NCBI RefSeq assembly: GCF_945859705.1
Contig: NC_079137.1
Location: 496,001 to 560,000 of the forward strand
Length of the DNA stretch: 64,000 nt
Direction of reading: 5' to 3'
Origin: Episyrphus balteatus
Lineage: Eukaryota > Arthropoda > Insecta > Diptera > Syrphidae
Part shown: positions 33,557-47,000 of the stretch, in pieces
Position numbering within the stretch: position 1 is the first letter of the stretch
Layout: every line of letters starts with the position of its first letter
The notes under the pieces: model-generated
Databases searched by the model: none
What the model was told of the DNA's origin: nothing
The model's input: only the letters and a program-made list of their open reading frames with translations
Translations under genes and position numbers: made by a program

Positions 33557-33595
33557 GGGGTACCACAAGGTAATGTGTTAGGTCCAGTTTTATTC
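33557..33595 (+). pseudogene. Relic of another LINE reverse transcriptase
   Basis: In one frame this reads GVPQGNVLGPVLF, the conserved RT block just before the FADD/YADD region. It is interrupted by stops on both sides and by frame changes upstream. It is distinct from the intact ORF2 next door, which carries its own version of the motif. It is too short to classify further. Confidence 0.55.
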
Positions 33596-33599
33596 ACAC

Positions 33600-36500
33600 A
33601 TACATATTTTTTGTGTGTCAAACAGAAAAGACTATCGTGGCTACTTTAAAGCCATGGCTGCCATTTTATTTAAAACAATTTTTTATTTTATAATGAAGTT
33701 TTTGTGCTCAAATATTGTCTTTGTCCATTTATTAGTTCTAAGGTTTTTAAACACAAAATATTTAATCTTTCAATTTATTGCGAAAACTCAAACGAGAAAA
33801 AAGAATTTTGGGAACGCCAGAAGTAGAAAATTGAATTCAGTAGCAGTTTAATTTCGTTAATCAAGACAAAATAAGTATAAATTATACTAGAAATGTTTGC
33901 CTCTATCCATATGGCGAAAACACTACTATGTACGTCTTGTTTCCAGAGCGTTACTGATAACACAAATATTTATTCTACATTTTTGTCTATTTTTTTTTTT
34001 TTTTTATCTTCTAGAAATTGTGTGAATGTGTTGTAGGTAGTTGCTTCAATTTATTAATCTAAAGAAATTCCATAACTAGTGTTTTCGAAATGACGTTCAA
34101 TTGATTCATCCAAAGCGACTAACTTTCATTTTGTAATCGGTGTTTTGTTTTGCTTTTTTATTTCAATTTTTAAGTTATGGAAGTTCTCGAGAAATAGTTT
34201 TTTAGTACATTTGGTATTTGAGTTTACAAAGTATGGGTGCACATTTAATCTATTCCCTTCACATCCGTATTTGCAGCGGCAGATAAAAACTGGGATTTCT
34301 TCTATCGGATATGATCAACGTAACTTTGTAAATCACGAAAACAATTATTTTCTCACCAACACATGTAAAAAACTTTAATGAAAACAGTTGACCGTGTTAG
34401 GTCCAATTTAAAGAACCCCACGACCTTGAATAATGTAGATTTCATAATGGCACTTAATTTTCAAAAAAAAAAAAAAAAAAATGTGAGTACGTATATCAAT
34501 CAAAGCCTATTATAGACTTCTGTCCATAATTAAAAAATAAGGCAAAATCAAATTAGCATGACATAATTCTTTTGTATTTAAATAGACTATTCTTTGGAAT
34601 GTCATTTAAATTAAAATAAAAACAAAAACAAATAAGAAGAAAAATAAAAGATTGAAGCTTACGTCTTTGGATGTTATAATGTATAACAAGCAACTTACTA
34701 TTTTCGGTCATAAGAATACTAAGCTACATTATAAAAAAAAAATAACAAGACCAATGACGAGTGAAATTAAATTTTTTTTTAACTACACTGAGATACAGAT
34801 ACACATCAGATAAGATGGTTCATAAAAAAAATAAAAAAAAAAACAACTTCACTTCAGATATCATTTAAAATGAGTCAAACCGACATACAAACAAACAAAC
34901 GTACAGACAAAATAAATCAATGAATGATGACTGATGATGGGACGACATTTTTTTTTATGATTGTGGGTCAAGCTGGACATTGTACATGGACACCTCTATT
35001 TGGCACACGGTTTATGTATGTATAGGTGTATACATTTTCGTGGACAAAATATTTGCATGTTGAAAATTTTTTGATTGGAATTTTAGTATCGTTCGTTCTT
35101 GGGGAAAATGTTCAAGTTGGCACAAACGAGTGTGTAACTAATCACACTAGTGATTGGTTTGGTTATATTTTGTTTCCACCAAAGAGTTTAACATTGTAAA
35201 GTTGGTTGGCCATATTATTTGGACAACGCATCATGACGACGACAATGGGTATACAACTACTCTACTCTACTTTACTTCTACTCTGTGAATACGAGTATAC
35301 GAGGTCATTGGTTTAGGTCAGATTGGATGGTTGCACATCTGCAATATCATGTCCGTAAATTATACGGTTGTGGCAAAATAGTTAGAGACTAGGGATTGAA
35401 ATAGGGAATTCAGCTGAATTGGCTGGTTATTGTTGAGTTTGTGGTTAATTCAATGACTGATGATCATCATATATAGATAGGCATAGACAACATACTCATT
35501 AGACCTGCATTGTTTTCAAGTGTGGAAACATACGTATGTAGATATATAAATAGCTGATGATGTAAAATGTAAGGTATTTTCGAACATTAACATGGTTTAC
35601 TCGTATAATACAAAATATTGATTTTAAATAGGGTTTTTGCTCTTTTTTTTTCCATTCATGGCGGGTTTCATTATAATTTAAGGTTTATTGGTCGTGTTTA
35701 ATGTCAATTTTGATGACAGAATAGAACCAAAATTCAAATTAATTTGAAAAGCAATAAATTATACTTAACTGCTCTGTATATAAGTGTTAAAGTCTGTCAA
35801 CATAATACAAAGGTGTAATAATAATTGAAATACAATTATGAAATTTTAATCGATGTTTTAATTATACCTAAGGATTTTTTAATGTTTTTTGTTATTTTTT
35901 TTTTTTTCTTTGAATTAAAATTTACTAGGGTCACTGTGGTGTCTACGCATTTTTTTAATTATGATTTCCTCAAATACGTAGGAAGTAGGAAGATTATAGC
36001 GGGATGTGGGAAGAATTTTAAGAGAGAGACTACTAAGGTAGGGAAGTTGATGACAAAATATTAATCAATACTGTTTTGGTCATAGAAATATATATAAACT
36101 TATTTATTTCTGGCACAGGATTTTTTTTTTGTATTCAATCAATGTGTGCAAATTTTCGACTTCAAAATACAGTACAGTAAGAGATTTTTAATTCAAATTA
36201 GTTTTTTTGTAATTTTCGGAAGCAGATTCGAAAATATGATTTGAAAGGGAAAAAATTACAAATCAATATTTTTTGTTGAGATTTTCGAAAAAAAATTCAA
36301 GAGGTACCTTTTGCCGAAAAAATATTTATTTTTAAAAATTTTTAAAATTTTAAATTTCCTACAAATCCATCGAATTCGGAGAAAATTTTTGGAGACATTA
36401 AAAGAAAGACCTCTTTAAGCTCTTTTAGTACTCGAAAATCTAAAGAATCTTTGAATTAAAATTTACTAGAGTCACTGTGACGTATACGTATTTTTTATTT

Positions 36501-39500
36501 ATTACGATTTGCTCAAATACGTAGGAAGGTAGAGATTATAGCGGGATGTTGCAGGGATTTTAAGAGATTTCTTAGGAAGGAAAGTCGATGGGAAAATATT
36601 AATCAATACTTTTTATTTTTAAGTCATAGAAATATAAACTTTTTTTTTAATATTTGAAACAAATATGGATTACGTTTTATAGTCCTCAAAAATATTTTAT
36701 TTAGTGATTTTTTAAAACTGTTTGACATTTATTTGACATGAAACTTTCCAGAAGCCAATATGAAATTAAATGAATTCCGTAATACAATGCCCATCGCGTC
36801 TTAAATTAATACTAGACTACAAAATTATGAATTACTAAGTTACACACACATGTGTTGTGTTGTGAAGGTAGATTAGTTAACTATAAATCATGCCATGTGC
36901 TGTTAATCCAATAACAAATTTTAAGCATTATTAACTAAAGCAATTGACAATTTATATGTTATACCAGACTATATTTCGATTTTGGTATAACCATTGAATT
37001 TCTGATGATGGTTTATCTCCGTCTAAAGACATCATCTAAATGGCATAGTTATGCGTACAATTTGCTTCTATAATTCCAAGAGAGATGTCATTATATACAC
37101 TAAACTATACACAATTGTATATCCAGGTAACATATCTACAATATTCTATAGATAGATGAATGTATTGTATATAAAGTTAATTATCCCAAGCATGGATCTA
37201 TGAGTATAGTTGGTGACTAAAATTTGCTTAGATAATAAAGTGGATCTAATGTAAGTTAGACCCCAAAATGGATATGTGTATGACATATGGGTAAGGATTT
37301 TGGTGCACAGATATTGTAATTGAATTTAATTGCATTATGGACAACTTTTCTCAAAACAAGATTAATGGATCAATTTTGTGTTCCCCATATTAAGGTGTGG
37401 TACACCTTTAATAATTATATTATAAAGGGGTAATGAATGATTTAGTTTCATAAATGATGTTATTATAATAATATTCACCATGAATTATAGACAAAATTAT
37501 TGGTTAAGATTTCATTTGGGGTGATGTAACTATTTCTAAATGTAAATTAAACAAATATTGCCTTACGGCTGTTTAAAAGTTTAACATTGAGAAACTTCTT
37601 ACAATATCTTGTTGACGTGGTTTGCTATGGGCAGAATGTTCTCAAGTATTTCACAGGAATTAAAATAACAATCCCGCATGCAATCAAGGTTAACTCAGGC
37701 AATCAAGTACACAGAATGCACTATAATAATAACAATAACCATACGTTTGATATGACCTGATATGACAGATATGTTAACTGCTTCATATTTATGTCTAAGC
37801 ATTATGGTCATAAACTTAGAAAAGCACGCATCAAGTTTAATAATTTATTGCGAAAGTATGAGGGAGATCAAAAAATAATAGATTTTAAAGAATAGGATGT
37901 CAATATAACCGATGGATAGATACTACACAAACATTGCTGCATAATAGAAAAGATGCCCTCGAAGGAAAAAGGAGATCAAAGTGGATAAAAGGGGATCTGT
38001 TTCTCAAGACAAAACTTCGGTTCTCAAAAGCCATTTTGCGCTATTTGAGTTTAGTTTATTGAATCACCCATCTTAAAGCTTAGATTAAGCTCTACTGATT
38101 ATATATATTTTGCTCCAAAAACTTGAAAAGGAACTTTGAAGAAGAAAAAATACCGATGTTGAACAAGTAAAGTCGACTATTTTGTCTATTTTGAAAGGCT
38201 TGATAAAAAAAAATTCCAAGGTATTTATAAACTTTTTGACCAATTTTATAAATGCATTACTTAAGAGAGAATATATTGTAAGGGATAATAAAAAAAGTTA
38301 GATTGATTTCGGCAGGTACCTAATTGTTTTTCGGCAATAATCATTTTTTTGTCTATTCAGAAAGAAAAATGTTTAAATCTTTGGCTATAGATTGGGTTAC
38401 AAGTGAAAAGTGTTCAAAGAAGTTATAAGACTAGAAAAAGGAGATAACAATTTTTTCAAAAACAACACTATTTTTCCACAATACATCATATGGAATACAA
38501 TAAATGTGTCAATTTATGTCATATTAATCAAAAACTACTTGATTCATGAACGAGTTTTTCGCAAGCTTGACGATTAATGCGAAGACATCAGTGACAATGT
38601 TTATCAGCCGGCCATTATTTTATTGGATCTGGTGAAACAAAAAAAAAATCCGTGAGATCTTTTCGAAGTGTGTCATTCGCATGATGCGCGTAAGGTCCAT
38701 GAGTCGATGCTACTCAAAATATCTACACATAAATAAAATTATCGGTACTTATGTACGTACGTCTTGGCTTTTATCAAGCAATCAATCCAATCATCAATAT
38801 ATGAGTGAAGCCTAGTGTTGTTATTTTTTTTTTTATTATTTTTACTTTTTTAATAAATATTTAATGAATTAAAACAAACTGAATGGTAGACAAAAAGACG
38901 AAGAGAGTTCGTGTGTTCTCTCTCAGCTCACTAACAGATATCGAGATCAATAAAGGCAAGAAGCCAAAAAGGCGTATGCTATAAATGGTGATCATTAATC
39001 ATTTCCAAAGATGGAATTACCGAACGATATTTATAGGAAGTTGACTGATTAATTCTGACAGAAAAGTTTGTCGTTATTATTGTTTTTACGGTTTATGTTT
39101 TTGTGTTCTTTCTGGATTTGGTGTATTTTATTTCTGAAAAATTTATAAGTTAACATAACCAACACATTTTTATCTGGGTTAATTTTAAACAAGTTGTTTT
39201 TTTTTAGTAATTACAAATAAATTATATATTTTATTATGTATAGATACACATGTGTTGGTATCTCTGGTAATTTATTTATTTAATTTATATTAGGAGGTAA
39301 GTAGTATTTTTGTATATAATAAGATTAAGAACCCATAGTACAAGATCCAGCCATACGTCAAAATTCCCTCCAGTGCAAAGCTTAAATTTTGAGCAAAATA
39401 TTGCTAAAATACCTAAGTACATGCCAAGTACAAAAACGGACTGTTTGGCGCTTCATATCCCGGCAGAATTTAGGGTTTCTATGTTGAATGCAATCAAAAG

Positions 39501-41067
39501 TACTTAGCAGTAGGTAAAGGAACCCAAAAAATCAGCTTATGTTATTTCATGAACATTTAAACAAGGTTACTTTAACAAAATTGAACCCTTGATAGGGTTG
39601 CCTTGATTATAAACAACGGCACTGCTTACAATAAAATTTGACACATTTTTAGAAGGCTAAGAACTTAATTTTTTGTTAATATAGAACTTCCAATGAATAG
39701 TTTTTTTTTAAATAAATTTTCGAAAATACAATTTAAAAAAAATTATTTTTTTAATAAATGAATTAAAGAAAAGCTATGTATTTGGCGGCAACCCACAAAA
39801 AAAATATTATTACTATTATTATGATAATCAAACACATTCCCGTTATCCCTATTTATAATAACTATAAGTGTGCGTTTTCCTGGTGAAGATTACCCTTACA
39901 AATTTTGATATTTCATTTTTATCACTTGTCATTTAACCGCTTTGAAGCGGTGTACAAAGATTGTCAATTTTTCCAAAAGGGAAAAAGTCTTACTTGCAAA
40001 TCTGCAAAAAGATGCAGGAAATGATATTGCATTGGGAAGTAATTTCCAAATTTTGCAATTTTATTGACAACTAAATCAGTTGTTAAGTGTAAATGCGCTA
40101 TTGGTGGTCAAAATTTTAACTAAACATAAAAAATTGACACAAACCAGCACCATGATGTTATGAACAGTTTATTACACAATAAAATCTAAATGAAACAAAA
40201 AAAAAATTTTTACAATTCGCAGGACTCTTCGGCACTGAAGACTTGTTTTACAAATGTGGTTCGGCCTTGGTTTAAATTATTAATTCGCCGATTTCGGCAG
40301 ATTAGCTACGTTTAACTTTGCATAAAACATGCATTTGGCTATTTTAAAATCTATGAACCTAGAACCAGAACTAAAACTCCTTCCGCTCCCAAATACAACA
40401 CAAAAAATTCACCATTTCATAAAAAAAAACTATTTTATAATTCTGCGAACTAGGTGGCGCTAAAGTGGGGTTCAATTTTATAAGAACTCTGTAGACCAAT
40501 TCGCGACACGTCATGTATGTAGCGGTAGCCCTTACAATCTCAATAAACATTTTTAATTCTTTGTATGTTTCATGGCAAAAGTTACACTCCTGTGAACACG
40601 TGTGTTTTGCAAATTTCAAAAATGTTCAAATGTATACAATTTTCCGCGCATTTTTTACTTTTACAGATTGTGTGCATTAAAAACTCAAAATATTCTACTT
40701 CTGTGTTGAAAACTTTGCGCCCTTGCAATTATAACGAATTCCTTTTTTTCGCAGTAAACCAACTAAGCATACAAAATACTTACCAAAAATATGAATAGAA
40801 AAAAGTTCAAAAACTCAACTTTTCTTTAAAAAAAAAAGTAACACGAAAATGCAACCCAACCAATCCGACTATTACTTTTTCACTCTGAAGTCTGAACACA
40901 CTCACCGAATGACATCTCTTTTGTATAACACTTTACAAACAGCTGTTCTGTCATGTATGCCACATTTCTACTGTCAAAATATTTCACATTCGCGATTAAG
41001 AATTAATTTTTTTTTCGCAGCGTGATTATTCATAAAAAAAGAGATAATTAAATTTTCCAAATAAAAA
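33600..41067. other. Intergenic stretch, 7.5 kb
   Basis: No supported gene on either strand. Open frames are short and of AT-noise composition. The only structure noted is the direct repeat at 35.9/36.5 kb. The last 150 bases before the kinase ATG presumably contain its promoter and leader, but no core-promoter motif is clear. Confidence 0.45.
35908..36639. repeat. Diverged direct repeat, two copies of about 190 bp
   Basis: Copy 1 (35908-36099) and copy 2 (36449-36639) both begin CTTTGAATTAAAATTTACTA, contain AAATACGTAGGAAG and GATTATAGCGGGATGT, and end near CATAGAAATATA-like text. They are separated by about 350 bases of unrelated AT-rich sequence. Probably an old duplication or two copies of a short repeat. 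Confidence 0.8.
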
Positions 41068-44000
41068 ATGGACCACAAAAACACCTTACGTGTCCAGAAT
41101 GGCGATACAACAAATGGAGAAGAAGGCAAGACACCGTTTCTTATTGGTGTTGCGGGTGGAACAGCAAGTGGAAAGGTAAATCTATCACATAACAACGCAA
41201 TATGACTGACAAACAAAAATATATAAATTTTTAGTCAACTGTATGCAAGAAAATCATGGAACAACTTGGACAAGCTGACATGGATCATGCACAGCGTCAA
41301 GTAATATTTTAATTTCTTCAAATGAAAACAATAACTAATGAGTTGTCTTTGTAGGTGGTGACAATAAGTCAAGATTGTTTCTATCGTGAATTAACTCCGG
41401 CGGAAAAAATCAAAGCCCAAAAGGGACTCTTCAATTTTGACCATCCAGATGCTTTCAATGAGAAATTAATGTTTGAAACACTTCAATCAATATTGAAAGG
41501 ATTAAAAGTTGATATTCCAACTTATGATTATAAATCAAATTCATTGTAAGTGAGAGGGAGGAGGGAAACGAAACTATGGGCTCAGTTATAGCTATCAGTA
41601 AAATCCATCAGTTAAAATTTTGTTTTGCTATTTTGATTCTACTTTAAGATTCTAATTTATGCAAAATATTAATGAAATAAATTATTAAAAACACATTTTC
41701 ACTAACTTTTTGAAAAAGAATCAATGCATTTGGTGTTATATTTTAGTCACAAATTCATTTAATACATTTTACGGATGAAATTTGATTTTACTGAACAGTA
41801 AAATTTATAAAATGGATTTGTGAATAAAATTTAACACTAAATGCATCGATTCTTTTTGAAAAAAAAAAAAATAGTTAAAATAAGCTTTCAACTTATTTCA
41901 TCAATATTTTGCTCAAAATAAAAGTTTAAAGTATTCAAAATAGCTAAACAAAATGTTTACTGATGGATTTTACTGATAGCTATAACAGAGTCCTATTTTA
42001 ATAATTTCTATCTTTGTGACTTTTTTCTTAAAATTTTAAATCCTAAGCGGGCTTTAGGTACTTAAGAATAGCTTTTGAACCAGTAAATATTTTAGGCACT
42101 TCATTATTTTCAAACTTAAAAGGAAAAATGACAAATCAAATATTGGCCAGTATGAATAAAAAATAGTAAATACAAGCAAAATAAAATTAATAAGTATAAA
42201 CTAGGTTTGATATGCACAAAATGTGGATAAAAAAGTTCATACTTTACAATTTTTCAAGTAAAAGCATTATTTACTATTTGTATGCATATGACCCTATAAA
42301 ATATAATGTTTAGGAGATGGAACAAACAATCGTTGTTTAGTTTATGTAGGAACTTCACTGCAAAAGCTAAAGAATCGTTTAGCTGGTCATAGATCAGATA
42401 TGCATACATAATGGATATTCACAGAGAACAGCTTTAGCTTTGCATTGTATAAATGAAGGACGTAGATCAGACTTCAATAACGTACCTAGATATTTTACAT
42501 ACTGAAATACACTAACAGCCCTATTCTGCTATTCGATTCACGTGAATCGAAAGATTCCCTTTGTTATTCATGTCAAATTGCCTTTGAAAAACTTTTTATT
42601 TTCGATAGCAAAGTTACTGTTCCCGTCTGTTTTAGAAATTCTAAAGAAAAAAAAAATTTAATTATAACTGCACGTGAATCAAATAGCAGAAAAGGACTGT
42701 AATAAGAGAACGTTACTAGAAAAGCTACATCTTTTAGATATCAACAACACTGTTAATAAAATGTCAATTGTGAAAAGCTTAGCAATATTAATAGTCAATT
42801 TGTTACAAGAAACATTTTGGGTAAAACATTTTTGTTCATTTTTATGCTGTAGGCAAGATTTGATAAGAAATTTTGACTGTAGGCAAGATTTGATAAGAAA
42901 TTTTGAATTTCTTATCAAGTAATAAAATATAATTTCATATGTTTTGAAATTTCGAAAGTTTAAAACGTCTTTTTCAAGACTTTGAATTTTAAAATATTGA
43001 AAATTAAAAATGCATCCAAAACCAACGAAATAAATTTCAAGAAACCTCTTAAAATTTAAATAGATATTGTATATTGTAAGATGTTAGTTTTTTCTATTTA
43101 TTAGATCTTTATTAAAAAATTTCCTCCAACTATTATAATCCTGAAGATGAACGTAGACACATTCGACGAAGAAGATTTAAAATTTAATAAAGACCTAAAG
43201 CCAGCTTAGGATTTAATACGAAATTGTTTTATCAAAATTAATGTGATTTTTTTTTTAGGGATTTTGAAAATACAATGACCATCTATCCAGCTGATGTTGT
43301 TCTCTTCGAAGGAATACTTGTTTTCTATTTTCCACAGATTAGAGAACTGTTTCACATGAAATTATTTGTTGACACTGATTCTGATACGAGATTGGCGCGA
43401 AGAGGTGGGTTGTGTTCTTGGTTGTTCTTTTATCTTGTATGAAAAATGCATTTTTTCTTTTTTTAGTACCAAGAGATATTAATGAACGTGGTCGAGATTT
43501 GGATCAGGTACTGACACAGTACATGACATTTGTGAAGCCAGCTTTTGAAGAATTCTGCTCACCGGTAAGTGTACAAAATGTGAGGTCATCCAATTTAGGC
43601 TTGGGAAAAGGACCCTTCAGGTCCTTGCTGGTCAAACAAAACAGTCGACAAAATTTATAGGCGGTGTTGAGTTAACTAGTCTATCTGTAGTTTGCGAAAT
43701 TCTTGTTGCCGAAATCAGAAATTATCGTTTACGGTGAAAAGGTTATAACTTTTCTTCCCATCGTACTCAATAATTATAATATCAAAAGCCTTACGACTGT
43801 TAAGTTTTATTTGAATAATTAAAACAATAATATGAAATCTTAAACACGAATTGGATGGCCTGATATATTTTCACCATGTATCAATTTAACTGTTTTTCTT
43901 TTCTTTCAGACCAAAAAATTTGCCGATGTTATAATTCCCCGAGGAGCTGACAATACTGGTAAGTCATACAGAAACTTTTTGCCCCAACACAAAATCAATC

Positions 44001-47000
44001 ACGCAAGTAGTTTGAAAGTTGTTTTTTATTTTGGTTTTATTTTAGTTTTTTTTTTTAATTAATTTAATTTTTCACTCAACTTACATTTCTCTGAAGAAGA
44101 AAAACAAAAATTAACAGCTTTTTTTTATAAAAAAAAAAGTTTTTTTTTAAACATCATTTTCCATCCTTGACTAAATAACATATTTATGAATGTCTTTTTG
44201 AATTAAAAAGTTATTTAAAAATTAAAAAGAAAAGAACTAGCTTAGTTTTTTTTTTTTTTTTTGTTTTGTGTTTTTCTGTATAAAAAAAAAGCTGAGAAAA
44301 AAAAAAGAAAAAACAAAGTTCCAGCCAGTTTTCTTTGCTTGTTTATTGTTCTTTACAGTTGCTATTGATCTCATTGTTCATCATATTGGAGAAATACTAA
44401 GACCTGGCGGCACACCAAATAACTCAACATCAACAACGCATTTCGTCATGAAAAGTGAACATTAAGAAAAAAGTATAGAGTTTATTATTTAAATAATTTT
44501 TAAGTCATAAAATTAACCTCAATGCGCAAAAGCAAAATTAATAAATATAAATAACAAAAACAAAAACAACAAAATAAACGAAAAAAAATATCTCTATAGA
44601 TTTGGAATGTTTGGTTAAAAACATGCAAATAAAAACTCATAAAAAGAGCTGTAGTACAGTTTACAACAACTTTTTTACCCTATATACACTAAGTTTTATT
44701 ATTCAATTTAATATTCTTAATAAATTTATCTAATATCTTCGGCCTAACGCTAAAAACAGATAACTTTAAAATTACAAATCCTAAAATTTTATAAAATTAT
44801 TGTTTTGAGCAGAAAGAGAAGGTGGTCGAAACCATTATGAGCTGCTATGATAGGATTAATGTTGCAAAAGTTCTGTGACAGAGTGTAACAAGTTTAAAAT
44901 GCAGCATCAGCCCAGAATAGAAGGCTGTCGTGATAAAAGTGGGAACACGGTACAAATGTGATTACATTTCAATCTCAAAGAATTTCTAGCTGATTTAAAA
45001 AAAAATAATTCGTTTTTACTTAAGAACGCTTAAAAAACACATTGAAGTATCATAAAAATAAACTACTTATTGAATAAATCAAGCGAGAAATAATGCATTT
45101 TTCCTGTATATGAAACAAGCCGAATACTCTTTTATATTACTTCTCGAAGGAGACATTTATTTCGATTAACAAGTAGCTATGTAGGATGGCTAAGTTAACA
45201 AAAAATGTTATAAAAAAGCTTATTTTACCAATTTCATAACCACGTTGGATCCGAAGATTAAATTCAAATTGAAGTGTGATTTCAATGCTCCAATTCTTCC
45301 TAAACGGAAAGTTTCATAGTATCGAATATCACACTTCATTGCGATTTAATTACTGCAAATATGTAATGAAATTATTTTTAAATAATTGTATAAAAAAATA
45401 GAGTTATCTGCTTTTCACGATAAGTCAAAGTTGTTTTAAAAAGAAATAAATCATTTTTTTTAGAATATCTATAACTTAGTTAAGATTTATTGTTATGATT
45501 TATTTCAAATAGTTTTCACAAAAAAAAATCTTATAAAATTAGAGTTGAACTCTTTCATATAAAAATTTATAAATCAAGTTTAAAAGTAAGGCACAAATAA
45601 ATAAAATGTTAATTGAATTCTAGCAAAAAGTCTTCTGTTTTTTTTTTTTGCGAATTTTAAAATCATTATGGACTTTTTTGAAAATTATATGTTACTAACA
45701 CAAATCCTTCTAACACAGAATACATTATAATACCGGGATGTTATTAGAAACCTATAGGAGAAAATTTTTGCTTGAGCCTTTTTTAAAACATTAGAAAACC
45801 TATGTTTCTGAAGGGAAATAAAAAAATAACCTAAAACTGGACTCACTGTATCGCTTTCAACACACTACAGGTAAACCAACAACAAAAGAACGACTCATCA
45901 AATTTAACATGTTTTGTTTCATTTTATTTAATTTTTTTAAAACTATATGTAGCCGTAGTGTGATTTGAATAAAAAAAAAATACAAAAACTCTTAATGCTC
46001 CAACAATATCTATCTCAGCTAAGTTCAATCAAATTTATTTGATAAATTTATTTTTAATTGGTTTGAATAAATTAATTTATATTTTCTTTATTTTATTTTT
46101 TTGTTTATTTGCAGTTGCTATTGATCTTATTGTACAACATATAAGAGATTTCTTGAATAATCGTTCAAAACACGACTCAACTACAAGCCTTGCAATGAAT
46201 ATGAATAATTCGTGTTTAACCGGTGGAGGAGGTAAGATAAGAACTCCACCCATAATTCTACGTCCACACTAACTGTTTTCTTGAGTGTTACAAACAACAA
46301 CAAAAAACTAAAAATAACTACAAGAGACAGTAATAGATGTTGGTAAACAAAATTAATATTTGATTGTGTGATTGAAAAAAGCTTTAAAACGAATACTATT
46401 ACGATATCTTTAATTTAATAATAAAAATTGTTGAAATTTGTAAATATATTAAACTGTAGCTTAGGGGAGATACAAGACAAATTAATGTATTTTTTTCGTT
46501 CTTGTAAATATATGAATTAAGTTTTATTTTTTTTTTTTAATTTTGTTTTGTTTGTGTTTTCGTTTACGAAAAAGAAAAATATTTATCTATCCATATTTTG
46601 AAATTCCAAGATTGTGTTACTTTTGTATCTATACTAGGAATTATTCCTTTCAATCTTTTTGTTTAAATCTCAAGGGAAGCAATATATTTTGGAGTGGAAA
46701 TCATTCCTTAGTTATATTAATTTGACTTATATCTGCAAATATACTAATTGAATAATGTTTCATAAGAAATGTTTTGTTTTACATACATTTCTAATGAAAC
46801 TTTGAAAATAATTTGTGTCCTATACCTAACCACAAACTTAAGAAAAAAGATTGGATTTTGTTTTTTTGTTAACTACATTAATTAATACCTTCTGCATGCA
46901 TTGAATTTTTTTGAGTTTGTGGTTTTGAAAAAAAAAAACTAACCTAAATTCAAAATTATTTTAGTTTCTTTTTCTCATAAAACAGAATTTATTTATTTTT

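Noticed and set aside
45239..45350. Inverted pair GAAGTGTGAT/ATCACACTTC downstream of kinase exon A
   Set aside because: Arms of only ten bases with a long loop; could be chance in this composition.
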